From contig NC_012491.1 in assembly GCF_000010165.1 (NCBI RefSeq), positions 5,093,001 through 5,157,000 on the forward strand: DNA of 64,000 nucleotides. Direction: 5' to 3'. Positions 47,204 through 55,205 of this stretch are shown in pieces; within the stretch, counting starts at the first letter, position 1; the number at the start of each line of letters is the position of its first letter. Origin of the DNA: Brevibacillus brevis NBRC 100599. GTDB taxonomy: Bacteria; Bacillota; Bacilli; Brevibacillales; Brevibacillaceae. Under the pieces are notes generated by a model. The model ran no database searches. It was not told where the DNA came from and saw only the letters and a program-made list of their open reading frames with translations. The position numbers and the translations under genes were made by a program.

Positions 47204-47721
47204 CACTTGCTTTCCTCCCTCCACAACTGCCGCATCTTTTGTCGTCCCCGAAACAAGGAGCGCTTGACGTCTGCCAGCTCGATTCCGAGTACCTCTGCCA
47301 TTTCCGCGTAGGAAAACTGCATGGCGGACAATAAAATGACCTGTCTCTGCTTTTCCGGAAGTTTCTCCAAATAGTCGTAGGCCACTTCCCATAGCTCCTG
47401 ATTCACGACATGCTCTGCCGGATCAACCGCCAAATGATCAGGTCGCTCTGGCAAGGCTTCTACAAACACAAATCGTTGTTTCGTCTTCTTGCGATAACCA
47501 TCCACGAAAGCGTGATAGGCCACCTTGAACAGCCAGGGCCGTACTTTTTCCCCATGGTAGTCGTCCAAGGAAGAGAAGGCGCGACAAAAGGTTTCCTGTG
47601 TCAAATCCTCTGCCAGCCTCTCATCTCGTGTCAGCCGGAAAAGATAGCGGTAAATATCGTTTACATGCAGCTGGTACACATCCTCCAGACCTACTTTCCC
47701 AAGCCGTTCACACCCTTTCAC
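47203..47721 (-). CDS. ECF RNA polymerase sigma factor
   Basis: Extracytoplasmic-function sigma factor of up to 172 residues: sigma-2 (YQLHVNDIYRYLFRLTRDERLAEDLTQETFCRAF; VRPWLFKVAYHAFVDGYRK) and sigma-4 (LPEKQRQVILLSAMQFSYAEMAEVLGIELADVKRSLFRGRQ). The GTG at 47721 is the longest start, but the predicted autoregulatory promoter ends right there; GTG 47679 is an alternative. Coupled to the anti-sigma gene. Family is SigM/SigV-like; the exact regulon is unknown. Confidence 0.9.
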   Translation of the reverse strand: MKGCERLGKVGLEDVYQLHVNDIYRYLFRLTRDERLAEDLTQETFCRAFSSLDDYHGEKVRPWLFKVAYHAFVDGYRKKTKQRFVFVEALPERPDHLAVDPAEHVVNQELWEVAYDYLEKLPEKQRQVILLSAMQFSYAEMAEVLGIELADVKRSLFRGRQKMRQLWREESK

Positions 47722-47727
47722 CCCTTA

Positions 47728-47754
47728 CCACGAAGGAATTGTAAAAAAGTTTCA
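47728..47754 (-). promoter_or_regulatory. ECF-type autoregulatory promoter
   Basis: TGAAAC (47754-47749) and CGTGG (47732-47728), 16 bp apart on the minus strand, fit the SigM/W/X-class pattern (TGAAAC, 16 bp, CGT). It lies just before the sigma factor gene and implies positive autoregulation. Confidence 0.65.
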
Positions 47755-47807
47755 TCTTCGTCTCATTTTTCTAATAATCTCCTGCACATTCTCTGCAAAA
47801 ACAAGGA

Positions 47808-47836
47808 TTGACTCCTGACAATGAACGTCATATCAT
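47808..47836 (+). promoter_or_regulatory. Sigma-A promoter of mtnWXBD
   Basis: TTGACT and TATCAT with a 17-bp spacer, 15 nt before the SAM-I aptamer. Confidence 0.75.
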
Positions 47837-47851
47837 GGGGGAAACGAATAA

Positions 47852-48087
47852 CTCTTATCGCGAGCTGGCTGAGGGACTGGCCCTATGATGCCCGGCAACC
47901 GGCGCTATACCATGAATCGTACGCTCATCATGCGTACCTTGGATAGCGAAACGGTGCTAATTCCAACGGATAAGAGTCGAGATCGAGCAATTTTGGCTCG
48001 TTTCGGCTACTGACCCGAGAGATGAGAGGAGACGAGACGCTTTCATAGTCGACAACCGCCTCCCCGCTCAATGGGGAGGCTTTTTTA
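47852..48087 (+). promoter_or_regulatory. SAM-I riboswitch (S-box) of mtnWXBD
   Basis: Aptamer 47852-47976: CTCTTATCGCGAGCTGGC, GAGGGACTGGCCCTATGATG, CCCGGCAACC, GGTGCTAATTCC and closing GGATAAGAG. The terminator at 48058-48086 (GCCTCCCC/GGGGAGGC followed by six T) ends 27 nt before mtnW. Confidence 0.96.
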
Positions 48088-48113
48088 TTAATTCAAGGAG
48101 GATTTGACGTACC

Positions 48114-49328
48114 ATGAGTGAACAACGTATCCTCGTCACCTATCTCACACAAGCAAAAGACTTGAACAAAAAAGCGCAAGCCATTGCTGTTGGCATGACA
48201 GTCGGTTCCTGGACGGACCTGCCGCTTGCCAAGCAAGCTATGCTAGCGCCATATCTCGGTGAAGCTGTGAGCGCGACACCGATTGCGACACTGGAAAACG
48301 GAGAAACACGCGGTCTGATTACCGTTAGCTATCCGACTCGCAATTTTACAGCGGACATTCCTTCCTTGTTAACCGGAATATTCGGCAAACTGTCGATGGA
48401 CGGCAAAATCAAGCTCGTCGACATTGTTTTCCCTGAATCATTCCTCCAGGCTTTCCCTGGACCGAAGTTCGGCATTGATGGTCTGCGCGAACGTTTAGGT
48501 GCACATAACCGCCCGCTCTTGATGAGCATTTTCAAATCGTGTCTAGGTCTTCCTTTCGACGATCTGAAGACGCAATTCCGAGCACAAGCCTTGGGCGGAG
48601 TCGATCTCGTGAAAGATGACGAAATCTTCTTTGCAGATGACCGTGCTCCTTTTATCGAACGGATCAAAGCGTTCAAGCAGATCGCACAGGAGACCGAAGC
48701 CGAAACTGGCAAGCCCGTCCTCTATGCAGCCAACCTGACTGGACCTGTGCATGAGCTGAACGAAAAAGCGAAGCGTGCAGTAGAGGCGGGGGCTGATTGC
48801 CTCTTATTCAACGTGCTGGCCTTTGGCTTCGATGCCCTGCACCGTTTGGCAGCCGATCCTGACGTACACGTACCAATCATGGCGCATCCAGCATTGGCAG
48901 GCGCATACTATCCATCACCTGACTACGGCATCGCCACCCCGCTCCTACTCGGTACGTTGATGCGTGTAGCTGGGGCGGATTTGGTGCTTTTCCCATCCCC
49001 ATATGGCAATGTGGCTCTGGACAAAACAGAAGCGTTGCAGCTCGCGAAGCATTTGACAGATCCATTGAATGGTGTACGCCGTTCCTTCCCGGTTCCGTCT
49101 GCCGGCATTCATCCGGGGCTGGTTCCACAGCTTTATCAAGACTTCGGACTCGATCAAATCGTCAATGCAGGAGGCGGAATCCACGGTCATCCCGGTGGAG
49201 CAACCGCAGGAGCAAAAGCTTTCGTTGCCGCGATTGAGGCAGTCACCGCAGGCCGAACATTGGAAGAAGCCTCCTCAGAATCACAAGAACTGGCGATCGC
49301 CCTGGAAAAGTGGGGTGGCGCACGATGA
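48114..49328 (+). CDS. mtnW: 2,3-diketo-5-methylthiopentyl-1-phosphate enolase
   Basis: RuBisCO-like protein of 404 residues that enolises the diketo intermediate of methionine salvage. The carbamylation-site region is GGVDLVKDDEIFF and later landmarks are MAHPALAGAYYPSPDYG, FPSPYGNV and GGGIHGHPGGATAGAKA. It lacks several RuBisCO residues, as expected for RLPs. AAGGAGG precedes the ATG. First gene of mtnWXBD under a SAM-I riboswitch. Confidence 0.97.
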   Translation: MSEQRILVTYLTQAKDLNKKAQAIAVGMTVGSWTDLPLAKQAMLAPYLGEAVSATPIATLENGETRGLITVSYPTRNFTADIPSLLTGIFGKLSMDGKIKLVDIVFPESFLQAFPGPKFGIDGLRERLGAHNRPLLMSIFKSCLGLPFDDLKTQFRAQALGGVDLVKDDEIFFADDRAPFIERIKAFKQIAQETEAETGKPVLYAANLTGPVHELNEKAKRAVEAGADCLLFNVLAFGFDALHRLAADPDVHVPIMAHPALAGAYYPSPDYGIATPLLLGTLMRVAGADLVLFPSPYGNVALDKTEALQLAKHLTDPLNGVRRSFPVPSAGIHPGLVPQLYQDFGLDQIVNAGGGIHGHPGGATAGAKAFVAAIEAVTAGRTLEEASSESQELAIALEKWGGAR

Positions 49329-49993
49329 GTAAGAAGCTCGTCCTGTTCTGCGATTTCGACGGTACGATTACCGAAAAAGACAACATTGTAGCGATTGTCC
49401 GCAAGTTCGCTCCCCCTGAGTGGGAAGCCTTGACGGAGCAAATCCTTTCGCAAAAAATAAGCGTTCAGGAAGGAGTTGGCAAGCTGTTTCAACTCTTGCC
49501 CTCCTCCTTGCGCCAGGACATTATTGATTTTATTGTCCATGAAGCGACCATTCGCCCAGGATTTGCTGAATTTGTGAGCTATTGCCGCGAAGAAGGCATC
49601 GAGCTGTTGATCACGAGTGGCGGCATCGACTTTTTCCTGGAGCCTATCCTGGCACCCTTCGATCTTGCCGATGTACCGATCTACTGCAATGGCAGTGATT
49701 TCAGCGGAGAGCGCATCACCATTACGTGGCCAAACGCTTGCGATGAACATTGCACGAACGGCTGCGGCATGTGCAAGACGACCATCATCCGCCGTTACGA
49801 TCCAGCAACCCATTTCCGCATCGTCATCGGCGACTCCATCACTGATTTGGCTGGTGCCAAGATCGCTGATTATGTGATTGCTCGTTCCTTCCTCGCTGAC
49901 AAGGCGGAAGAGCTGCAATTGCCGCATAGCACGTTTGCCACATTCCACGATGTGATTCGCATTTTACAGCAAGTCCAACAGGAGGTCGTCTAA
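49325..49993 (+). CDS. mtnX: 2-hydroxy-3-keto-5-methylthiopentenyl-1-phosphate phosphatase
   Basis: HAD phosphatase of about 222 residues: motif I FCDFDGTITEKDN, motif II LITSGG, motif IV IVIGDSITDLAGA, and a Cys cluster DEHCTNGCGMCKTT in the cap typical of MtnX. Start ATG overlaps the mtnW stop (ATGA); the frame is open to 49310. Together MtnW and MtnX replace MtnC. Confidence 0.96.
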   Translation: MSKKLVLFCDFDGTITEKDNIVAIVRKFAPPEWEALTEQILSQKISVQEGVGKLFQLLPSSLRQDIIDFIVHEATIRPGFAEFVSYCREEGIELLITSGGIDFFLEPILAPFDLADVPIYCNGSDFSGERITITWPNACDEHCTNGCGMCKTTIIRRYDPATHFRIVIGDSITDLAGAKIADYVIARSFLADKAEELQLPHSTFATFHDVIRILQQVQQEVV

Positions 49994-49996
49994 TTC

Positions 49997-50653
49997 ATGA
50001 CTGCAACACTCGAACAACGTCTGGATGCCTTTCGCCGTCTGGATGACGCCAAGCTGACATTTGCCCGCCGGGACTGGTTTCCCGGCACCAGTGGCAATCT
50101 CTCTATTAAAATACAAAGCGATCCCTTGCAATTTGCTGTAACAGCAAGCGGCAAAGACAAAACCAAGCTGTCCCCCGAAGATTATCTGGTGGTAGATCAA
50201 GACTCGCATCCAGTGGATGATACTGCTCTCAAGCCTTCCGCGGAAACGCTCATCCACGCCGTCGTCTACAAAACGTTCCCGAAGGCAGGGGCTTGCTTCC
50301 ACGTCCATACGGTCTGGAATAATCTCATTTCCGAGCTGTACTTTGGACAACGCGCCTTTTCCATCCAAGGACAAGAGCTGATCAAGGGACTCGGAATCTG
50401 GGAAGAAAACGCGCGCATTACTGTTCCGATTGTTGAGAACTTTGCCGATATTCCGACCTTGGCTGCCGCCATTGAAAAAGTGATGACACCAGAAGTTCCC
50501 GGCGTACTCATTCGTAACCACGGTATCTACACGTGGGGCGGCAATGACTTCGAGGCCAAGCGCCATCTGGAAGCTTTTGAATTCCTATTCGAGTATCACG
50601 CCCGCTGGCTGCAATTGCGCCAAGCAGTCGTGTCCACTACAACCACCAATTAA
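49997..50653 (+). CDS. mtnB: Methylthioribulose-1-phosphate dehydratase
   Basis: Class II aldolase-fold zinc enzyme of 218 residues. Zinc ligands in FHVHTVWNN and RNHGIYTWG; phosphate-binding WFPGTSGNLSIK. Starts 3 nt after mtnX with the ribosome site CAGGAGG inside the mtnX end. It dehydrates methylthioribulose-1-phosphate to the diketone used by MtnW. Confidence 0.96.
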   Translation: MTATLEQRLDAFRRLDDAKLTFARRDWFPGTSGNLSIKIQSDPLQFAVTASGKDKTKLSPEDYLVVDQDSHPVDDTALKPSAETLIHAVVYKTFPKAGACFHVHTVWNNLISELYFGQRAFSIQGQELIKGLGIWEENARITVPIVENFADIPTLAAAIEKVMTPEVPGVLIRNHGIYTWGGNDFEAKRHLEAFEFLFEYHARWLQLRQAVVSTTTTN

Positions 50654-50666
50654 GGAGGAATAAACG

Positions 50667-51179
50667 ATGGCACAAATTCGTTTTCACGACAACAATGAGT
50701 ACATCTCCGCACCCGAGGAAGTTGTCTCCTTCCTGGATACCCAAGAGATCATTTACGAAAAATGGGGCGTGGATCGCCTTGATCCAAAGCACCGTGATAA
50801 CTACAGCCCGACAGACGAGGAAAAACAAGAGATTCTCGACACCTTTAAGCCAGAAATCGATGCGATTAGCCAACGTCGCGGTTACTTGACAGCGGACATT
50901 ATCGTTCTCTCTGACAAAACACCTAACCTCGACGAGCTGTTGGTAAAATTCAAGGGCGAGCATCACCACACCGACGATGAATGCCGCTTCTGCGTCGATG
51001 GTCACGGTATTTTCGCCATCAAAGGCAAAGACGGACGCTACTTCGACGTCGAGCTGGAGCCAGGCGATCTGATCTCCGTACCACCGAACTACCGCCACTA
51101 CTTCACTCTGATGGACGACCGCAAAATCAAGGCGATTCGCCTGTTCGTCACTCCTGCAGGCTGGGAAGCGATCTATTAA
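50667..51179 (+). CDS. mtnD: Acireductone dioxygenase
   Basis: Cupin metalloenzyme of 170 residues producing the ketoacid precursor of methionine plus formate. Metal ligands lie in GEHHHTDDECRF and PPNYRHYFTLMD. GGAGG precedes the ATG. Last gene of the unit; the final aminotransferase step (MtnE) is not encoded in the cluster. Confidence 0.97.
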   Translation: MAQIRFHDNNEYISAPEEVVSFLDTQEIIYEKWGVDRLDPKHRDNYSPTDEEKQEILDTFKPEIDAISQRRGYLTADIIVLSDKTPNLDELLVKFKGEHHHTDDECRFCVDGHGIFAIKGKDGRYFDVELEPGDLISVPPNYRHYFTLMDDRKIKAIRLFVTPAGWEAIY

Positions 51180-51184
51180 TAACG

Positions 51185-51222
51185 AACCCCCTTGGCATTT
51201 ACTAATCGCCAGGGGGTTTTGT
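51185..51222. terminator. Terminator between mtnD and gerC-like gene
   Basis: AACCCCCTTGGC/GCCAGGGGGTT hairpin followed by TTGTCTTTC; convergent genes on both sides. Confidence 0.8.
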
Positions 51223-51232
51223 CTTTCACCCT

Positions 51233-52351
51233 TCACTTTACAACGCCATTTCCCTTGATCGATACGTCTGGCTTGATTTCAACTGTGGCATTGGAAAATG
51301 CCTTCGCCCAATCATCCTCTACCTTTTTGTATTCCTTATATTCATAGGCACGTGCATAGAGACCAAACCCAAACGGGTCTACACCGATTTCCTGGCATTT
51401 CTTGATTAACTTCATATAATCCTTCTGCAACTCGTCGCTGATCATTCGCTCCATCTTTTTGTAGTCCTTTTGCATGTCGTACGGAAACATTCGCTCTGAT
51501 ATGGACACTCGCAACCTGAAATGAACGTCAAAATGAAATCGACCGTTCTGATAGGATGTTTTTACTTTTTTTTGGACGCCCTTGATAAAAAAGCTGATCC
51601 TGTCTTTCGTAATTTGTTTGTGATCGTTCTGCTCTTTAATCGGGATGGTGACGGATAATTCCCCTTGTTTTTCATAGAGCAGCGTTTGCAAAAGAATCGT
51701 ATCCCGGGGTTCTATCGTGCTTGCGTACGTTCCATTATTTTTTAACAAAGTCGTCCCCACTACCTTGACCGCCCGCTTTTCTTTCTTCAACTCAGTCAAG
51801 CTAGGTGTCATCCCTTTTTCATACATTTGCCGATGGAGCTCCTGCGCCCTCGTCTTTACTGTCAGATTTCTTTTATTGGCTGTGTCAATTAGCGTTGTTA
51901 CATGAATGGACAGACGAGGCTTGTCCTTTGGTTTATAATCAAACAGCTCATGCAACGGACCATCAAGCATAGCCATGCGGGCGTTGACACTGAACTTTGC
52001 ATCCCGAAAAACGACATCCAGCAACCGAAACCAGTCCGGGTGAGCCAGCAGCTTTTTCCCGAACACAAGCACCTGGATTTTGCCTGCTTGGGTCAAGCCT
52101 GTTACTCGCTCGTCAAAGCCCATTCTCGACTCTCTAATCGTAGATGACCGGATACCGTATTCCTCAGATTTTTCCTTTGCCTCCCGACTAAACACAGGGC
52201 TTGAGATATAGTAGAGAAGCTCGTTTTTTTCGCTCAAATCAATTCCGACCATGAGCGATAAAGTGGCATCCTCCAAATTAATTTGATCCCTGCAACCTGC
52301 CAACACAGTTACCAGCAAGCTCAATAACAGAATCTGAGCAAATGCCCTCAT
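51233..52351 (-). CDS. Spore germination lipoprotein, GerC family (Ger(x)C)
   Basis: About 372 residues. Lipoprotein signal peptide with lipobox LLVTVLAGC. The Ger(x)C pattern is clear: RDQINLEDATLSLMVGIDL, VFGKKLLAHPDWFRLLDVVFRD, then the C-terminal domain (FHFDVHFRLRVSI; CQEIGVDPFGFGLYARAY). It forms the C subunit of a nutrient germinant receptor in the spore inner membrane. Overlaps the B-subunit gene by 4 bp. Confidence 0.95.
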   Translation of the reverse strand: MRAFAQILLLSLLVTVLAGCRDQINLEDATLSLMVGIDLSEKNELLYYISSPVFSREAKEKSEEYGIRSSTIRESRMGFDERVTGLTQAGKIQVLVFGKKLLAHPDWFRLLDVVFRDAKFSVNARMAMLDGPLHELFDYKPKDKPRLSIHVTTLIDTANKRNLTVKTRAQELHRQMYEKGMTPSLTELKKEKRAVKVVGTTLLKNNGTYASTIEPRDTILLQTLLYEKQGELSVTIPIKEQNDHKQITKDRISFFIKGVQKKVKTSYQNGRFHFDVHFRLRVSISERMFPYDMQKDYKKMERMISDELQKDYMKLIKKCQEIGVDPFGFGLYARAYEYKEYKKVEDDWAKAFSNATVEIKPDVSIKGNGVVK

Positions 52352-53451
52352 GCTTTTTTCCCCCCTTCTGCTCGTTTCGATAGCCTAATCGGCCCCCAAG
52401 CTAGTAAAGGAAGCGCATAAGCAAAGCACAAGCCTGCATAGCTCCAAATTTGTATCGATTTCTTCAGATCGATAAAGGATGGCGTATAAAACCATAGCGC
52501 CACTGGAACCAGAAGAAGGAACAGGCGCAAATGCTTGCGGTGATCCTTCATGCCGAATAACTGACTGGATGAAAAGACACAGAAATAAATGTACGGTATT
52601 GCAGTCGTTGACAATATAAACATATACGTAGAGAGAAAAAGAATATCGACACGTTCCAAAAAGCGGAACTCAATGGCTTTCCATAAATTGAGCGTAGGCC
52701 ACGTATACTCCGTGATTTCATCGGGGCTAAAGTAAGCAAAGCAAACGATGATGACAGACATATACACGAGCATCGTCAATGTATTCGCAATGATAATGCC
52801 AAGAGGCGCATATTGCTTTTTTTGAAGAAAAGGGTAGGCGAAATAACCAAACTCAAATCCAAGAAAGGAGAGTACCGTGGATTTACTCGCCTCCCAGATC
52901 GGATGCCAGCCCTCCTTGATTACTGGCAGTAAGTTTAACCAATGAACCTCTCGATAAGCCGTCGTGATAACAAAAGGTATCCAAAGTGTAAGATAGAATA
53001 CAAGCTCGGCATACCTTCCTATGGCGCGAACCCCTCCCTGGAGAACAAAATAAGTCGGCAGCGTAAAAAGGAACACAACGACATAGGCGGGTGTTTGAGA
53101 CAGGAGCCACACATTAATGATTCCCGTCGCATTTATCAACAAAACGAACGCTGCAACCGCGCAATAAATGGACATCAAAACAATAGCGACACGACCGAGC
53201 CACTTGCCCAGGATCAATGGAAATATATCGATGATCGTCTTCTCCGGGTACTGCTTCATCATGTTCGTGATGACGAGACTGACTAGCGTTGCTGCAAGCC
53301 ATCCGATCAAAAGCGATATCCACCCGTCGGTGCTCGCCTTCTCCGCCAATTCTCTGGGAATCGTCAATACTCCGATCCCTACTTGTGCCCCATGAATGAG
53401 GAGAATGTACTGAAGGACGCTCAATTGGTTGTATGTATACTTTTTCATCAC
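52348..53451 (-). CDS. Spore germination permease, GerB family
   Basis: Ten-helix APC-superfamily protein of 367 residues (start QYILLIHGAQVGIGVLTIPRELAEKA; the GerB hallmark VGIGVLTIPRELA is present). B subunit thought to bind the germinant amino acid or sugar. 4-bp overlaps with both neighbours point to tight coupling. Confidence 0.95.
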   Translation of the reverse strand: MMKKYTYNQLSVLQYILLIHGAQVGIGVLTIPRELAEKASTDGWISLLIGWLAATLVSLVITNMMKQYPEKTIIDIFPLILGKWLGRVAIVLMSIYCAVAAFVLLINATGIINVWLLSQTPAYVVVFLFTLPTYFVLQGGVRAIGRYAELVFYLTLWIPFVITTAYREVHWLNLLPVIKEGWHPIWEASKSTVLSFLGFEFGYFAYPFLQKKQYAPLGIIIANTLTMLVYMSVIIVCFAYFSPDEITEYTWPTLNLWKAIEFRFLERVDILFLSTYMFILSTTAIPYIYFCVFSSSQLFGMKDHRKHLRLFLLLVPVALWFYTPSFIDLKKSIQIWSYAGLCFAYALPLLAWGPIRLSKRAEGGKKA

Positions 53452-54992
53452 CCGTCCTCCTTTGGCCGATTATCCCCTTGTCGTTCCTCTTCAATCGTAT
53501 GGGCTGACAGGGGACGATCTTTCATTTTCCACAGTGGCAGGCGGATAAACAAATCTTTCCAGTCCCCGAAGCGCACAGGGGCAAGAGGACTTCCATAAGG
53601 AACACCTAATGATTCCAGCGTAATCAAATGGCCGATCAATGCCATCAGCCCGACAATAATGCCGACAAAACCAAACATCGCAGCGAGAATCATCATGAGA
53701 AATCGAATAAGCCTGACGGCCGAGGCCATATCGTAGTTCGGAATAATAAAAGATGAGATCGCTGTAAATGCAACGACGATCACCATAATATTGCTCACAA
53801 TCCCCGCTTGTACGACCGCTTGACCAATCACGATACCTCCCACGATACCAACTGTTTGTCCAATAGGGGCCGGCAAGCGAATCCCCGATTCCCGGAGCAT
53901 TTCCAGTGTGAGCTCCATAATGAATGCTTCTAGCAAGGGAGGGAATGGGACCCTTTCGCGGGACTCTCCGACTGACAAAATCAAATCAAGTGGGATAACT
54001 TCATAATTGAATGAAATCAGCGCAATATAAATCGCGGGTAAAAAAGTAGCAATCAAGAAAGCCAAGTACCGAAGCAAGCGGATGAACGTAGCGACTGGCC
54101 AACGCGTACCGTAATCGTCAACGTTTTGAAAAAAGGAAGCGAAAGTAGCCGGTCCGATTAATACACTTGGGGAGCGATCGACAACGACAGCAATCTTCCC
54201 TTGCAAGATGTGAGAGGAGACTGAATCTGGACGTTCTGAAGTCAAAAACTGCGGAAACATAGAGAACGGATTATCCTCGATATACTCCTCCAGTTCAGAC
54301 GCATTGAGAATCGCGTCAACCTTGATGCTCTTGAGCCGATCTTCCAGCTCCTGTAATACTTCCGGATTCGCCACATCAGCCAAGTACATGATCGAGAGCT
54401 TTGTAAGACCTCGTTCTCCCAACCATATTTCTTTTATTTTTAATTCACGGTTGGGAATATAACGGCGGATGAGGGCAATGTTATGCGCGTCCGTTTCGAC
54501 AAACCCTTGGTGTCCTCCCTTAAGCGCAGCCTCCAACTGCGGGTCTTCTATTGACCGCTGTGGCCATCCATTCGTTTGCATCACAAGCACTTCTTTTCGA
54601 CCCTCGATAAACAAAAGACTACTCCCAAGCAAGATCTCGGTTTCTACTTTCCGAAAGTCGTAGGCAACTGATATCTTTCCGACAGATAACAGGTCCAAAA
54701 TACTCGATTTCTCACCCTCTGGGTGTGACAAAAGCGGACGAAGCACATTATTGTTAATCGAGTTTTTGTCAACCAAGCCATTCAGGTAGACGAGTGTAAC
54801 CATGTCCTCTATATGCTTGCACGCAAACGTCCGAATGACCAAATCGGGTGTCAGCGTAAATATCGCATTCAGCTCCGCAAGGTTATCACTTAATCGCTCA
54901 CTGATCTCACGGACACGGATAGGCTCACTTGAGTGGCTCATCCTGTCTTTGACAGATGTCTTTTTTCTTCTCAGCCACCCTCTCATCGCCAT
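53448..54992 (-). CDS. Spore germination protein, GerA family
   Basis: A subunit of the germinant receptor, 514 residues: soluble N-terminal half (LNAIFTLTPDLVIRTFACKHIEDMVTLVYLNGLVD; GHQGFVETDAHNIALIRRYI) and a membrane half (LRYLAFLIATFLPAIYIALISF; ERVPFPPLLEAFIMELTLEMLRESGIRLP). GGGAG lies before the ATG. First of gerA-gerB-gerC; such operons are normally under SigG, but no confident SigG promoter was seen. Confidence 0.95.
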   Translation of the reverse strand: MAMRGWLRRKKTSVKDRMSHSSEPIRVREISERLSDNLAELNAIFTLTPDLVIRTFACKHIEDMVTLVYLNGLVDKNSINNNVLRPLLSHPEGEKSSILDLLSVGKISVAYDFRKVETEILLGSSLLFIEGRKEVLVMQTNGWPQRSIEDPQLEAALKGGHQGFVETDAHNIALIRRYIPNRELKIKEIWLGERGLTKLSIMYLADVANPEVLQELEDRLKSIKVDAILNASELEEYIEDNPFSMFPQFLTSERPDSVSSHILQGKIAVVVDRSPSVLIGPATFASFFQNVDDYGTRWPVATFIRLLRYLAFLIATFLPAIYIALISFNYEVIPLDLILSVGESRERVPFPPLLEAFIMELTLEMLRESGIRLPAPIGQTVGIVGGIVIGQAVVQAGIVSNIMVIVVAFTAISSFIIPNYDMASAVRLIRFLMMILAAMFGFVGIIVGLMALIGHLITLESLGVPYGSPLAPVRFGDWKDLFIRLPLWKMKDRPLSAHTIEEERQGDNRPKEDG

Positions 54993-55152
54993 CTTCTACA
55001 GCTCCCGCCCTTTTCCGAAGTATCTTCCATTAGCGTTCGTGAGAGCTTCCCAAAATATGCATGGAACTTGGCACATTCTGCCGCTGAATCGAATAAATCC
55101 CAAAGCCGTCGCAAATCGCAAATATCCGCAAGAAAGGAAACGTGCGTTACAT

Positions 55153-55189
55153 GCAAAAGGAGCAAAGCTCAATGCTTTGCTCCTTTTGC
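55153..55189. terminator. Inverted repeat at the end of the fad operon
   Basis: A perfect 16-bp inverted repeat (GCAAAAGGAGCAAAGC and its complement) with a 5-nt loop, 17 nt after the fadE stop on the minus strand. No long T-run follows, but the arm itself ends TTTTGC. Confidence 0.65.
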
Positions 55190-55205
55190 CATCTACTGTT
55201 TGGAA

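Noticed and set aside
55010-55120. SigG promoter for the gerABC operon
   Set aside because: A CATATTT -10-like hexamer is present on the minus strand, but no -35 element at acceptable spacing.
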